NCBI GenBank assembly: GCA_944372345.1
Contig: CALVYT010000006.1
Coordinates: 1-60,851, forward strand
Length of the DNA stretch: 60,851 nt
Source of the DNA: an uncultured Clostridia bacterium
GTDB lineage: Bacteria > Bacillota > Clostridia > Christensenellales > Pumilibacteraceae
Direction: 5' to 3'
Shown here: in pieces, positions 25,188-33,829 of the stretch
How the letters are laid out: every line of letters begins with the position of its first letter
How positions within the stretch are numbered: the stretch's first letter is position 1
The notes under the pieces: model-generated
What the model was told of the DNA's origin: nothing
The model's database searches: none
The model's input: only the letters and a program-made list of their open reading frames with translations
Position numbers and translations under genes: made by a program

Positions 25188-26588
25188 ATGACTACCAAGC
25201 GCATATACGAAGTGCTCGTGAAAAACGGCGTCCGCGTCCGTTCGGAGTTTGCCGAACTTTCCCGGCTCGGCTACGACAGCGACGAGGCGCAGGAATTCTC
25301 CGACGAACTCGTCGGCGACATAAGCCGTATCGTCGAACACGGCGTGAACAATGGCTTCGGCGGCTCGATGAAAGACGCGCTGGATATGCTCATCGATATG
25401 GCGCTGACCCTCGGAAAGCCGAAGATCACGGCGAAGATAGACAAGCTGCGCACGAAGAAGAACGACGAATTGCAGCGTATGAAGCTGACGAAGTCGGACG
25501 ACGTGGACGTGCGCGCACCCATTCTCGAATATATCCGCAATTCCCTCGACGTGCTGGACGTCATAGAGGAGCGGGCGGACGGGAACGAGCGCGTGCAAAG
25601 GTTCGTCGACCGCAGCCGCGCCGAGTTCGAAGCCCTGCGCGACGCTCTCGGCGAGGTCATCAACGTCTCGGCGGTCCCCGCGGCGGACTACGCCAAATTC
25701 ATAGCGACGTGCATATCCAACTGGCGTTTTAAGACGGTCGTAAGCGAATATATCCCGAGCGTTGCGGACTATATCTCGCGCGCGAAAAACGCGGCGGAAA
25801 GGTGGGGCAAGATAGCGATAAGCGGTCCCCACGCCAAAAAGGATCAGCTGCCCGCCGTCGCCCGCGACTATGCGCATTCGATAGCCGAGAGCCGCACTTC
25901 CTACGACGAACTCGACAGTCTGCGCGCCGAGCTCGCCCGCGCGCAAGGCTATGCGGAAGAGATCCGCGCAAAGACGCAGGAGAGCCGCGCCAAACTTGCG
26001 GAAATATCCGCTCTCATCGAAGAGACGGGAAAAGAGTGGAAGAGCGGCAAGCTGGACGGGATCACCGCCGCCGCGCGCGTCAAGTCGCTCAAAGCGGACG
26101 AAGAACGGCTGCAAAGGGATATACGCGACGGCGAAGCGCGCGTAAAAATGGAGGACAGACGCCTCGCGCTTGCCGAAGAGATAGTGCGCACGATCGCGCC
26201 TTACGAGGACAGACCCGCTCTGCTGTACGAGGTCTGCACGCGCATAGATATGACTGCCGCCCATCAATACCTCAACGGTATGGGCAACCTCGAAACGGGC
26301 AGAAATCTGCTCGACAAGATCAAGGTCGTCGCCCGCGCGCAGCAGGCGCAGTTCGAAGAATCCGTCAGCCTGAACCGGGAACTTGACCAGGAGAAAGACA
26401 AACTTCTCGAAGAGCAGGACAGGATGCTCGGCGAACTCGACGGACTGACGGGCGCGGAGAACAAGCAGTCGGACGAAGATTATCTCGCGTCGCTGTTCGG
26501 CGAAAAACAGCAGACTCAGGCGGAAGAAGAAGTCAAGTCGGAGCAGAAGCTCGATCTCGACAACGAGCTCTCCCGCGAAGAACTCTGA
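25188..26588 (+). CDS. Helical/coiled-coil protein, operon gene 6
   Basis: A 466-residue, almost wholly helical, highly charged protein with no signal or TM segment. Residues ~235-330 and ~380-425 are heptad-like coiled coils (for example AELARAQGYAEEIRAKTQES and LNRELDQEKDKLLEEQDRML). The C-terminus is very acidic. It has no recognised family. GGAGG precedes the ATG, 17 nt after gene 5. It may be a structural or linker subunit of a complex. Confidence 0.6.
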   Translation: MTTKRIYEVLVKNGVRVRSEFAELSRLGYDSDEAQEFSDELVGDISRIVEHGVNNGFGGSMKDALDMLIDMALTLGKPKITAKIDKLRTKKNDELQRMKLTKSDDVDVRAPILEYIRNSLDVLDVIEERADGNERVQRFVDRSRAEFEALRDALGEVINVSAVPAADYAKFIATCISNWRFKTVVSEYIPSVADYISRAKNAAERWGKIAISGPHAKKDQLPAVARDYAHSIAESRTSYDELDSLRAELARAQGYAEEIRAKTQESRAKLAEISALIEETGKEWKSGKLDGITAAARVKSLKADEERLQRDIRDGEARVKMEDRRLALAEEIVRTIAPYEDRPALLYEVCTRIDMTAAHQYLNGMGNLETGRNLLDKIKVVARAQQAQFEESVSLNRELDQEKDKLLEEQDRMLGELDGLTGAENKQSDEDYLASLFGEKQQTQAEEEVKSEQKLDLDNELSREEL

Positions 26589-26603
26589 TAACGGTAGCGG
26601 GAT

Positions 26604-28520
26604 ATGGACGCAAGAGAAACCTTAAAAGAAGCGAGGCGGATATTCGTGACCGCGCTCTCCGTCGGGGAAACGGAGCGCGGGATAGCTTTGATAAGCGATC
26701 TTCCCGCGGACATAAGCGACGAGAACAAGGAATACGCGCGCGCGTATGCCTATAAGCTGTCGCTGAAACGGCTCGCGCTGAATTTTGCGGAAAAGTTCGA
26801 CGAGAGCAGCCTGCAAAAACTGCTCGGTTATATAGACAGGTGCATGCCGAAACTCAGAACGGAGTTCCCGAGCACGCACGCCGCTTTCGCGCGGATGAAG
26901 AGCGCGGCGGAAAAGCTGGAAAGAGCGGAGCGGGAAACGCGGCGGGCGGCGGAAATGCTCGCCGCGGCAAAGAAAGGCGCGTTCGGTTCCGCGGAGCTTT
27001 CCGCGGAATGCGACAGGTTGCGCGGAGAGATCGCCGCGCTCGGCAGTTCGGATATTCCCGACGAGCCGCTCGGCGCGGGAGTGGCGTTTCCCGACTTAAA
27101 GGCGGAAGCGGAGAGCGCGCTCGGCAGGCTTGCGGGCGCTCTCGGCGACGAGGCGGCAAAACTGCTTGCTGCGGACGACGAGAAGCTGCTGCGGGGTGCG
27201 GTGCGCGAACTGGACGCGAAGGCATACGATTACTGCCCGGATATGGCGGAGATGACCCGCGGCATGGCGGGGGCGATAGTGCTCTGTACGCCGTTCGACG
27301 ACGAGGCGGAGCTGTACGTCCGTTCCGTCGCCGAGAGAGAGGGGCGGAAGTTCTCCGTCGCGGACTTGTCCGCGCTGTCCGACGCTTCGCCCGAAGCCGT
27401 GAAACGGCTGCTCGACGCGTTCGTAAGGGCGGGAAAGGACTGTCTGCTGCTCGGCGCGGCGCATTACGTCGGCGACTCGAACGCGCTGCTCGTTGCGGCG
27501 ATGCGGTTCGGCAAGGCGGGGCGCAGGATATATATGACGGACGACAGCGGCGGCGGGGTGTACCGCACGGCGCTCGAACTCGCGGTGGAGACCGACGGGC
27601 TGAGCACGCTGGACGTAAGCCGTCTGGACCTGTCCATGCCCGCGTTTGCGGACGTGATCCGTATATTCGAAGAGCGCGGGATGATATCGCCGTCCGACAG
27701 CGCAGAGGTAAGGAACGCGATGAAGTTCATCGGGTTCGTCGGGCTGAACGAAGCGGTAGCGGCGTTCGTCGGGGGCAAGGACTGGAAGCTCGCCGCCCGC
27801 CGCCGCTCCGAGGATAACCGTGCGGAGGCTCTCGAATATCTGGCGAGGTTAGCTAACCCGTCTTTGTTCATAGACTCGGACTGGGGCGACTTTTCGGGGT
27901 ACGGCAGCGGCGCGGACGAGAGCAAGCCGCCCTTCGATTACGACAGGATCGCCGTCGTCAATCCCGAAAACGTAAGACGCATAATGCAAAGCGGACTGTC
28001 GCTGTTCTCGCGCATAGGGATATTGACGAGATACTGTCTGCTCGCGGGGGCGGACGAATCGGTGTGGGAGCAGCTCGACCCGGAGATCAGGGAGGAGCGG
28101 ATAACCGAAGCGACCAAACTGACGATGCGCGCGCTCGCGATCCCGTTCGAGCCTGTCGTGGAGATAAAGAAAACGCTCGGACCGGGCGTGGCGGGGCAGT
28201 GCTGCGACGGCGGCAAGCTGATACAGTACGTCTACCACGACACGCTCAAATTCGACTTTTTGCAGCGGATGATCTGCCACGAGTGTTTCCACGCGTTCCA
28301 GAGCGAAGCGATAAACGGCGGCTGGAAGATATGGCACTGGGCGGAGCTCGGCGTCACGCGCAACCGCATCGGACAATGGAAGATGAATCAGACGGTATAC
28401 GTCGGCGACACGTCGTCGCTCGTATACAAGGTGGAGATATACGAGTGCGACGCGCGCGCGTTCGAGCACGACTGCGCGGACGGCGACGGCAAAGATTACC
28501 GCAAAGTGGATCTCGTGTAA
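26604..28520 (+). CDS. Protein with C-terminal HExxH metallopeptidase-like domain, operon gene 7
   Basis: A 638-residue protein. The N-terminal ~150 residues are helical (coiled-coil SAAEKLERAERETRRAAEML). Residues ~230-420 form an alpha/beta region with some resemblance to a P-loop fold but no Walker A lysine motif. Near the C-terminus FLQRMICHECFHAFQSEA gives H559-E560-x-x-H563, and 51 residues later YECDARAFE supplies Glu614 (or Glu621) as a candidate third zinc ligand. That spacing fits gluzincin-like peptidases, where a downstream E-x-x-A motif completes the site. It would act in the cytoplasm; the substrate is unknown. Only a weak GCGGGA ribosome binding site is seen. Confidence 0.6.
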   Translation: MDARETLKEARRIFVTALSVGETERGIALISDLPADISDENKEYARAYAYKLSLKRLALNFAEKFDESSLQKLLGYIDRCMPKLRTEFPSTHAAFARMKSAAEKLERAERETRRAAEMLAAAKKGAFGSAELSAECDRLRGEIAALGSSDIPDEPLGAGVAFPDLKAEAESALGRLAGALGDEAAKLLAADDEKLLRGAVRELDAKAYDYCPDMAEMTRGMAGAIVLCTPFDDEAELYVRSVAEREGRKFSVADLSALSDASPEAVKRLLDAFVRAGKDCLLLGAAHYVGDSNALLVAAMRFGKAGRRIYMTDDSGGGVYRTALELAVETDGLSTLDVSRLDLSMPAFADVIRIFEERGMISPSDSAEVRNAMKFIGFVGLNEAVAAFVGGKDWKLAARRRSEDNRAEALEYLARLANPSLFIDSDWGDFSGYGSGADESKPPFDYDRIAVVNPENVRRIMQSGLSLFSRIGILTRYCLLAGADESVWEQLDPEIREERITEATKLTMRALAIPFEPVVEIKKTLGPGVAGQCCDGGKLIQYVYHDTLKFDFLQRMICHECFHAFQSEAINGGWKIWHWAELGVTRNRIGQWKMNQTVYVGDTSSLVYKVEIYECDARAFEHDCADGDGKDYRKVDLV

Positions 28521-28565
28521 GCCCGCGAAGAAAGATCGGGGCAAACGAAAGATAAGGAGAACGGA

Positions 28566-31500
28566 ATGAGTTTACTCGACGACAGCATAATCGACCTTCT
28601 GCACATAGACGAGCCGCAGAGCAACAAACTGCTCGATCTGCGCGGCAGGAGCCCCGCAGCGACGTATATCCTTTCGCGCGCGGCGGAGAGCGACTTTACG
28701 GCATTTATGCTCGATCTGGTGCGCCGCCGCATAGGCAAGCCCGGCAATACCGCGCTGCTCGGCAGCGCGCTCAACGCCGCGGCGGGCGAGCAGATAGTGG
28801 GCAGGAACGTGAACGCCGTGGACTGGGCGGACGGCAACGGCGTCCGCGATCCCAAAGCCCTCGATTCGTTCATCGACACGGCATACCGCGATCTGTCGCT
28901 CAAAGGGAACAATCCGATGTTCCTCGGACTGGGCGCGCTCGAATGGCGGGTGTCCGCAGGCAGGGATGAATACGTCGACGTTACCACTCCGCTCGTGATA
29001 TTCCCCGTGCTGCTGCTGCGCGGCGGCGCAAGCAGTCCCGTGCATATGCAGTTCGTCGACGACGACATATACCTCAATCCCTGTCTGTTCGCAAAAATGC
29101 GTTCGATGCCGGGAATGGAGGAAGTGGCGGACGGATTTCCGCGTCCCGATCCCGAAAAGGAGGCGGACGAGCCGATAGACCTCGCGTCGCTCACCCCCGA
29201 ATATTTCACCGCGGTGGAGAAGTACGTCGACGAATGCCGCAGGAGCGACGAAACGGTGTTCCGTTTCAGACGCGGTATGGCGGCTGTGGCGGTATACGAC
29301 CACGGCGACGTGTGTATGTATTACGACATACGCGCCAACCGCGCCCGCATAGACGCGGACGGCAAGATCTGCCGCATATTCACGAAAGCGGAAAGCCTGC
29401 CGCCTCCCGCCGAGCCGAAGAGGGGGCTTATGCTCCCGCTCGCCCGCGACAGCGTTCAGGAGAACATAATCGGCAGGATAGCCGCGGGCGAATCGCTGAT
29501 CGTCAAAGGACCTCCGGGAACGGGTAAGACGCAGACGATCGCCAATATCATCGCCGCGCTGACGGGCGAGGGCAAGAGCATACTGTTCGCGTCCAAAAAG
29601 CTGTCCGCGCTCGGCGAGGTATACGCCAAACTGCCCGCGCAGCTGCGCCCTTTCGTAATGCTGCTCGAAAGCGAAACGGCGGCGCAGGCGGCGAAAATGC
29701 GCCCCGAGAACGTAACGGCGGATCTGCGCGCCCTGCTGCGCGCGCGTTCGTCGTACTCTCAGCCGGGAGAAGCCGTCTACGGCAAAAAGCGGCGGGGAAG
29801 AGAAGCGTGTTCGGAAGCCGCGCGGTTCATAGAGAAATACCGCGGACTGATGTTCGGAGCGCGCGGGGCGGCGGGACTGAGCTATTACGACGTGATCGAC
29901 GCGGCTTACCGCGAGGATCTGCCTCTCGTTCCGTTCGTCGCGCCGGAAACGGCGGCGGCTACGGGCGTGCGCGATTACGAAAGCGCTCTCGCCGCGGTCA
30001 CGGAAGCGGAAGTCTGGCTGCCGCGTATGACGGACGACGGGCGGCATGCCGCGGACGTGTGCCCGTATATGGGCATAACGGATAAGACGGACATCGAAAG
30101 CGCGAGAAGCGCGCTGATCTCGGCTGCGGAGTCCGCGAAAGACGCGCTCGCGGCGACGGCCGGATATTCGGAAATATCGCCTCTGACGCTCGGCGGGCTG
30201 ACCGCGCTGTGCCGCCGCAAATTCACCCGCGAAGAAGCGCGCACGGTGCGCGGACTTTCAGAGGAAGCGGCGGAGGACGTGCGCAAGGCGTTCGCCGCCT
30301 GCCCCGAGAAGCCCAAAGCGGCGTTCGAGGCGTTCGACGGTATGCTCGAAGCGTATGCGGAGCTGAACGCCGCGGCGGACGGGGCGGCGGGAATGACCCT
30401 GCGCGAACTGAAACTGCTCGTCGCCGAAAAGGACGTGTTCTCGGGCGCTGACGGCAAGCCTATGAGCCGCGCCGAACTGAACGCGGCGAAGGGCATCGCG
30501 GACGCCGCGGATAAGTTCACGGACGACGCGGTAGCGAGGTATTATAACTCGGCGGCTGCGTTGAAACGCCGCGAGGAGCTGACGGAGGACGAACGCCGCG
30601 AGGTAGTAAACGCCGCCGCGGCTGTGGCAAAATACGAAAATACGGATAGAATAAAGCCGGGCGTGTTCGATCTTGCCGCGAAAAAGGCGGTGAAGATACT
30701 GCGCGGGTTCTGCTATATGGACGACGTTTCCTTCGGCGATCTCGTCAGGGCGGCGTGCGAGTTCGCGCGCGCGGCGAAGAGCGAGGAAGAGGCGGTGAAG
30801 CTGTACGGCAGACTGTGCGCGCATTTCCGCCGCAGGCTGACTCCCGACCAGGAAAAGTGCGTGCGGCTGCTGCTGCGCAAAACGGGCGCGGAGCCGTCCG
30901 ATTTCTTCGCGGCTGCGTCCGAAGCGCTGGAAGCCGCCGCGAAATGCGCGGTCGCAGACGGCTCGGAGGACATCACCCCGCGCGAGCTTGCCGACAAGTT
31001 CGCCGACGGAATGAAAGTGGCGCGGCTGGCGGAAACGTTGAAAAACGCCGAAACGTGCGGCGAACCGCTCGTTACCGCGGAAGCGCTGCTCGCGCTGCGT
31101 TCGCTTTCGGACGAGGGCGCGTCGAACGCCGAGGCGCTCGCGCTGTCCGACCGTGCGGACGCGGCTGCGGACGCCGCGGAAAAAACGCGCGCCGCGCTCT
31201 CTGCGTTCGGAGTGAAATATTTCGCGAACGGCCTGACGCGCCGCGCGCGGCTTGCCGATCTCGCCGCGCTCGTAGACGAAGCGGACGACAGGAGCGTCGC
31301 GGACGCCGCGCTGCGTTACCGCCGCGCGCTGGACGCTTCGCCCGTATCTCTTTCCGCGCTCATGCGCCCGGTAGAGAGCGGAAAAATAACGGACACAGAG
31401 CCGAAACGGCTGTTCGAGCATAACTTCTTCCGCGCCGCCGCGGAGGGAATGGCGATGAGCCTGGGCGGCGCGCGCAACGGACTGGGAGCCGCCGCCGCGG

Positions 31501-33011
31501 AAGCGCTGCAAAAGTTCGCGGACGGCGAGCGGGAGATAGCGGAAGCGGACGTGTCGATCATCGAATCGCTGTGTATGAGCAGGATAGACCCGAATTCGAA
31601 GGCGTTCGCGTTCCTCGGTTCGGAGCGCTCCGCCGCTCCGTCGTCGCTGCGGCGGCTGTTCAAGGACCACGGCGACGCCATAAGACAGCTCAAACGGTGT
31701 TTCATACTCTCGTCGGCTACGGCGAGTCTGCTGATGCGCTCTCCCGAATATTTCGACTTCGACGTCGCGATAGTGGACGAGGCGAGCCAGCTCGAACCCG
31801 CGGGCATACTGCCCGTGCTGATGCGCGCGAAGCAGTGCGTCATCGTGGGGGACGAATGGCAGATGCCGCCGATAAACGATTTCAGAGCGTCGTCGCGCGC
31901 GGAAGGCGTGCCCGACGACGGGGATTTTCTCGAACCCAACGCGTCCGCGCTCGGCGTGGCTCTGCGCAACGAGGCGTTCAGGGTGTGCGAGCTTGTCTGC
32001 CATTACCGCAGCAAGACGGAATCGCTGATAGCGTTCTCGCAGCGGATGTTCTATCCGTATATGCGCACGTTCCCCGCGGCTGTGCCGAGAGTGGAAGGCG
32101 ACCTCGGCTTTACGGACATATATGTGGAGAACGCTGCGTGCAGGCGCGGTGAGAACAGGAAAGAGGCGGAAGCCGTCGTAGAGTGCGTCCGCAGACATTT
32201 TGAAAAGTATTACGACGAAAAGAAAGGCACGCTTTCGCGGTCGTTCGGCGTGGTCGCGTTCGGCGAGCCGCAGATAAAGCTCATAAAGAGCCTTGCGGAA
32301 AGGGACGGATGGCTGGGGCCGCGTATGCGCAAGGCGCTCGCCGCGTTCGACGACGTGGAAGAGCGGCTGATGTTCTTCAAGACGATACGAACGGTGCAGG
32401 GTCAGGAAACGGAGGATCTGTTCCTGTCGCTGACCTACGGTCGCAGCGACGAGGGCGGGCTCAGTCAGGCGTTCGGCACGCTCAACCGCAGCGAGCTGGG
32501 CAGGTGCGTGTTCAACGTATCCGTCACCCGCGCCCGCAGTTCGGTCACCGTCGTGCACTCGATAGAGGCGGCGGATCTGACGAACGAAAACATCTCGTAT
32601 ATCCGCGACTATCTGCGGCTGGCGGAGCGGTTCTCCGTGTCGGGAGCCGACCAGTTCGTCAGCGAAACTCCGCCCCCGGGATTTCTGCGCAGCGTCGGAC
32701 AGTATATCGTTTCCCTCGGCGTTCCCGAGGACCGCGTCGTATATAACTACGGCGTGACCGGCGGTTCGGTCAAGATCCCGATAGCCGTGCTCGGCGAGGA
32801 CAAGACGCGCGCGGCGATAGGCGTTTGGTGCGAGCGCGGCGGCGGAGCGTATGACTATTACGACTGCAATATGCGCTACTACGAGAGCCTCGTTTCCCGA
32901 GGGTGGACGCTGCACCGCGTTTCCGCGCACGACTGGTCGGACAACGCGGAAGCCGAACGCAGATCGCTGGCGGACGCCGTCAGACGCGCGCTCACGGGTA
33001 CGGACGCGTGA
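28566..33011 (+). CDS. Large UPF1/DNA2-like superfamily 1 helicase, operon gene 8
   Basis: A 1481-residue protein. The N-terminus (LLDLRGRSPAATYIL, NPMFLGLGALEW, TPLVIFPVLLLRG) resembles the DUF4011 domain found on many prokaryotic SF1 helicases. Walker A is IVKGPPGTGKTQTIANII (Lys321). After a helical insertion of ~650 residues come motif II VDEASQLEPAGILPV (Asp1071), VGDEWQMPP, CHYRSKTESLI, VQGQETEDLF and VSVTRARSSVTVVHS. The last ~90 residues (SVKIPIAVLGEDKTRAAIG to RGWTLHRVSAHDW) have the shape of the MTES_1575-type endonuclease fold seen in the same position in relatives, but its usual acidic active-site motif is not clear. It is likely a nucleic-acid translocase. GGAG precedes the start. 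Confidence 0.8.
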   Translation: MSLLDDSIIDLLHIDEPQSNKLLDLRGRSPAATYILSRAAESDFTAFMLDLVRRRIGKPGNTALLGSALNAAAGEQIVGRNVNAVDWADGNGVRDPKALDSFIDTAYRDLSLKGNNPMFLGLGALEWRVSAGRDEYVDVTTPLVIFPVLLLRGGASSPVHMQFVDDDIYLNPCLFAKMRSMPGMEEVADGFPRPDPEKEADEPIDLASLTPEYFTAVEKYVDECRRSDETVFRFRRGMAAVAVYDHGDVCMYYDIRANRARIDADGKICRIFTKAESLPPPAEPKRGLMLPLARDSVQENIIGRIAAGESLIVKGPPGTGKTQTIANIIAALTGEGKSILFASKKLSALGEVYAKLPAQLRPFVMLLESETAAQAAKMRPENVTADLRALLRARSSYSQPGEAVYGKKRRGREACSEAARFIEKYRGLMFGARGAAGLSYYDVIDAAYREDLPLVPFVAPETAAATGVRDYESALAAVTEAEVWLPRMTDDGRHAADVCPYMGITDKTDIESARSALISAAESAKDALAATAGYSEISPLTLGGLTALCRRKFTREEARTVRGLSEEAAEDVRKAFAACPEKPKAAFEAFDGMLEAYAELNAAADGAAGMTLRELKLLVAEKDVFSGADGKPMSRAELNAAKGIADAADKFTDDAVARYYNSAAALKRREELTEDERREVVNAAAAVAKYENTDRIKPGVFDLAAKKAVKILRGFCYMDDVSFGDLVRAACEFARAAKSEEEAVKLYGRLCAHFRRRLTPDQEKCVRLLLRKTGAEPSDFFAAASEALEAAAKCAVADGSEDITPRELADKFADGMKVARLAETLKNAETCGEPLVTAEALLALRSLSDEGASNAEALALSDRADAAADAAEKTRAALSAFGVKYFANGLTRRARLADLAALVDEADDRSVADAALRYRRALDASPVSLSALMRPVESGKITDTEPKRLFEHNFFRAAAEGMAMSLGGARNGLGAAAAEALQKFADGEREIAEADVSIIESLCMSRIDPNSKAFAFLGSERSAAPSSLRRLFKDHGDAIRQLKRCFILSSATASLLMRSPEYFDFDVAIVDEASQLEPAGILPVLMRAKQCVIVGDEWQMPPINDFRASSRAEGVPDDGDFLEPNASALGVALRNEAFRVCELVCHYRSKTESLIAFSQRMFYPYMRTFPAAVPRVEGDLGFTDIYVENAACRRGENRKEAEAVVECVRRHFEKYYDEKKGTLSRSFGVVAFGEPQIKLIKSLAERDGWLGPRMRKALAAFDDVEERLMFFKTIRTVQGQETEDLFLSLTYGRSDEGGLSQAFGTLNRSELGRCVFNVSVTRARSSVTVVHSIEAADLTNENISYIRDYLRLAERFSVSGADQFVSETPPPGFLRSVGQYIVSLGVPEDRVVYNYGVTGGSVKIPIAVLGEDKTRAAIGVWCERGGGAYDYYDCNMRYYESLVSRGWTLHRVSAHDWSDNAEAERRSLADAVRRALTGTDA

Positions 33012-33048
33012 CGCGCATAATATAAAACATAAGGTGAGGTGAAATACA

Positions 33049-33819
33049 ATGGAAGAAAAGATCGAAAATCTGGCAGAGAAGTACGGCGCGACCCCGTCGT
33101 TCATCGAGAAAATGGATAAGACGGAGCGCGAGCTCGAAGGCGAACGCCGTATCCGCGATATGGAAGCGCGCCTCGCCAAGCTCGGCGAAGGCAGCCGCAA
33201 GATCGCCGAACAGGCGGCGGAGTTCGCTCTGGAATACGGCAACGACGATTTCCGCACGGAGATGATGGTCGATTTCCTCGATATGGTCCTCGAAATACAG
33301 GACAGCATCAAGCTGCTCAAAGCGACGAGCACGGTGATGAACGTCCTTTCGCAGGCTATATCCCTTGTCGACGACATCGTGAATTTCAACGACGACGCGC
33401 TTTTGCAGTCCACGCAGAAGCGTTACGGGTTTTTCCAGCGCTGGCGGGCGAAACGCCGTATGCGCAAGGCGATACGCAACAACAACGCGCGTATGCTCGC
33501 GGTGTACGACACCATACTCGCGCAGCAGGAAATGGCGCAGGATATGACGGAGAGCCTGCGCGAAGCCGCTATGCGCATGCGTATACGCCGTCAGAAGCTG
33601 CTCGAAAAGCGCGAGGATAAGAAGCGCAAGATGGCGAAAAAGGGTCTGAACCCCGAACGCCTGTCCGATTCGAGCAAGGCGCGCAGCATGGTGGACGACA
33701 TAATCCGCGAAAAGCAGGGCGTCAAAGACGTGGGCGGCGTCGAGCCTCCCGCTCCGCCCGCGGGCGAGTCCGGTCCTTCGAAGTCGTCGGGCGACAGCGG
33801 CATAGACGACATAGCATAA
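33049..33819 (+). CDS. Charged helical protein preceding the AAA ATPase, operon gene 9
   Basis: A 256-residue soluble protein, nearly all helical. The acidic N-terminal half has long helices (ELEGERRIRDMEARLAKLGE, FLDMVLEIQDSIKLL). The middle to C-terminal part is strongly basic (RWRAKRRMRKAIRNNNARML, RIRRQKLLEKREDKKRKMAK). A disordered Pro/Ser/Gly linker ends in SGIDDIA. It lies 10 nt before the Vps4/katanin-like ATPase, so it may be that enzyme's substrate or adaptor. The size and all-helical nature recall ESCRT-III-type polymers, but the charge order is reversed and no sequence match is claimed. GAGGTG precedes the ATG. Confidence 0.6.
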   Translation: MEEKIENLAEKYGATPSFIEKMDKTERELEGERRIRDMEARLAKLGEGSRKIAEQAAEFALEYGNDDFRTEMMVDFLDMVLEIQDSIKLLKATSTVMNVLSQAISLVDDIVNFNDDALLQSTQKRYGFFQRWRAKRRMRKAIRNNNARMLAVYDTILAQQEMAQDMTESLREAAMRMRIRRQKLLEKREDKKRKMAKKGLNPERLSDSSKARSMVDDIIREKQGVKDVGGVEPPAPPAGESGPSKSSGDSGIDDIA

Positions 33820-33829
33820 GGAGCGCGGT

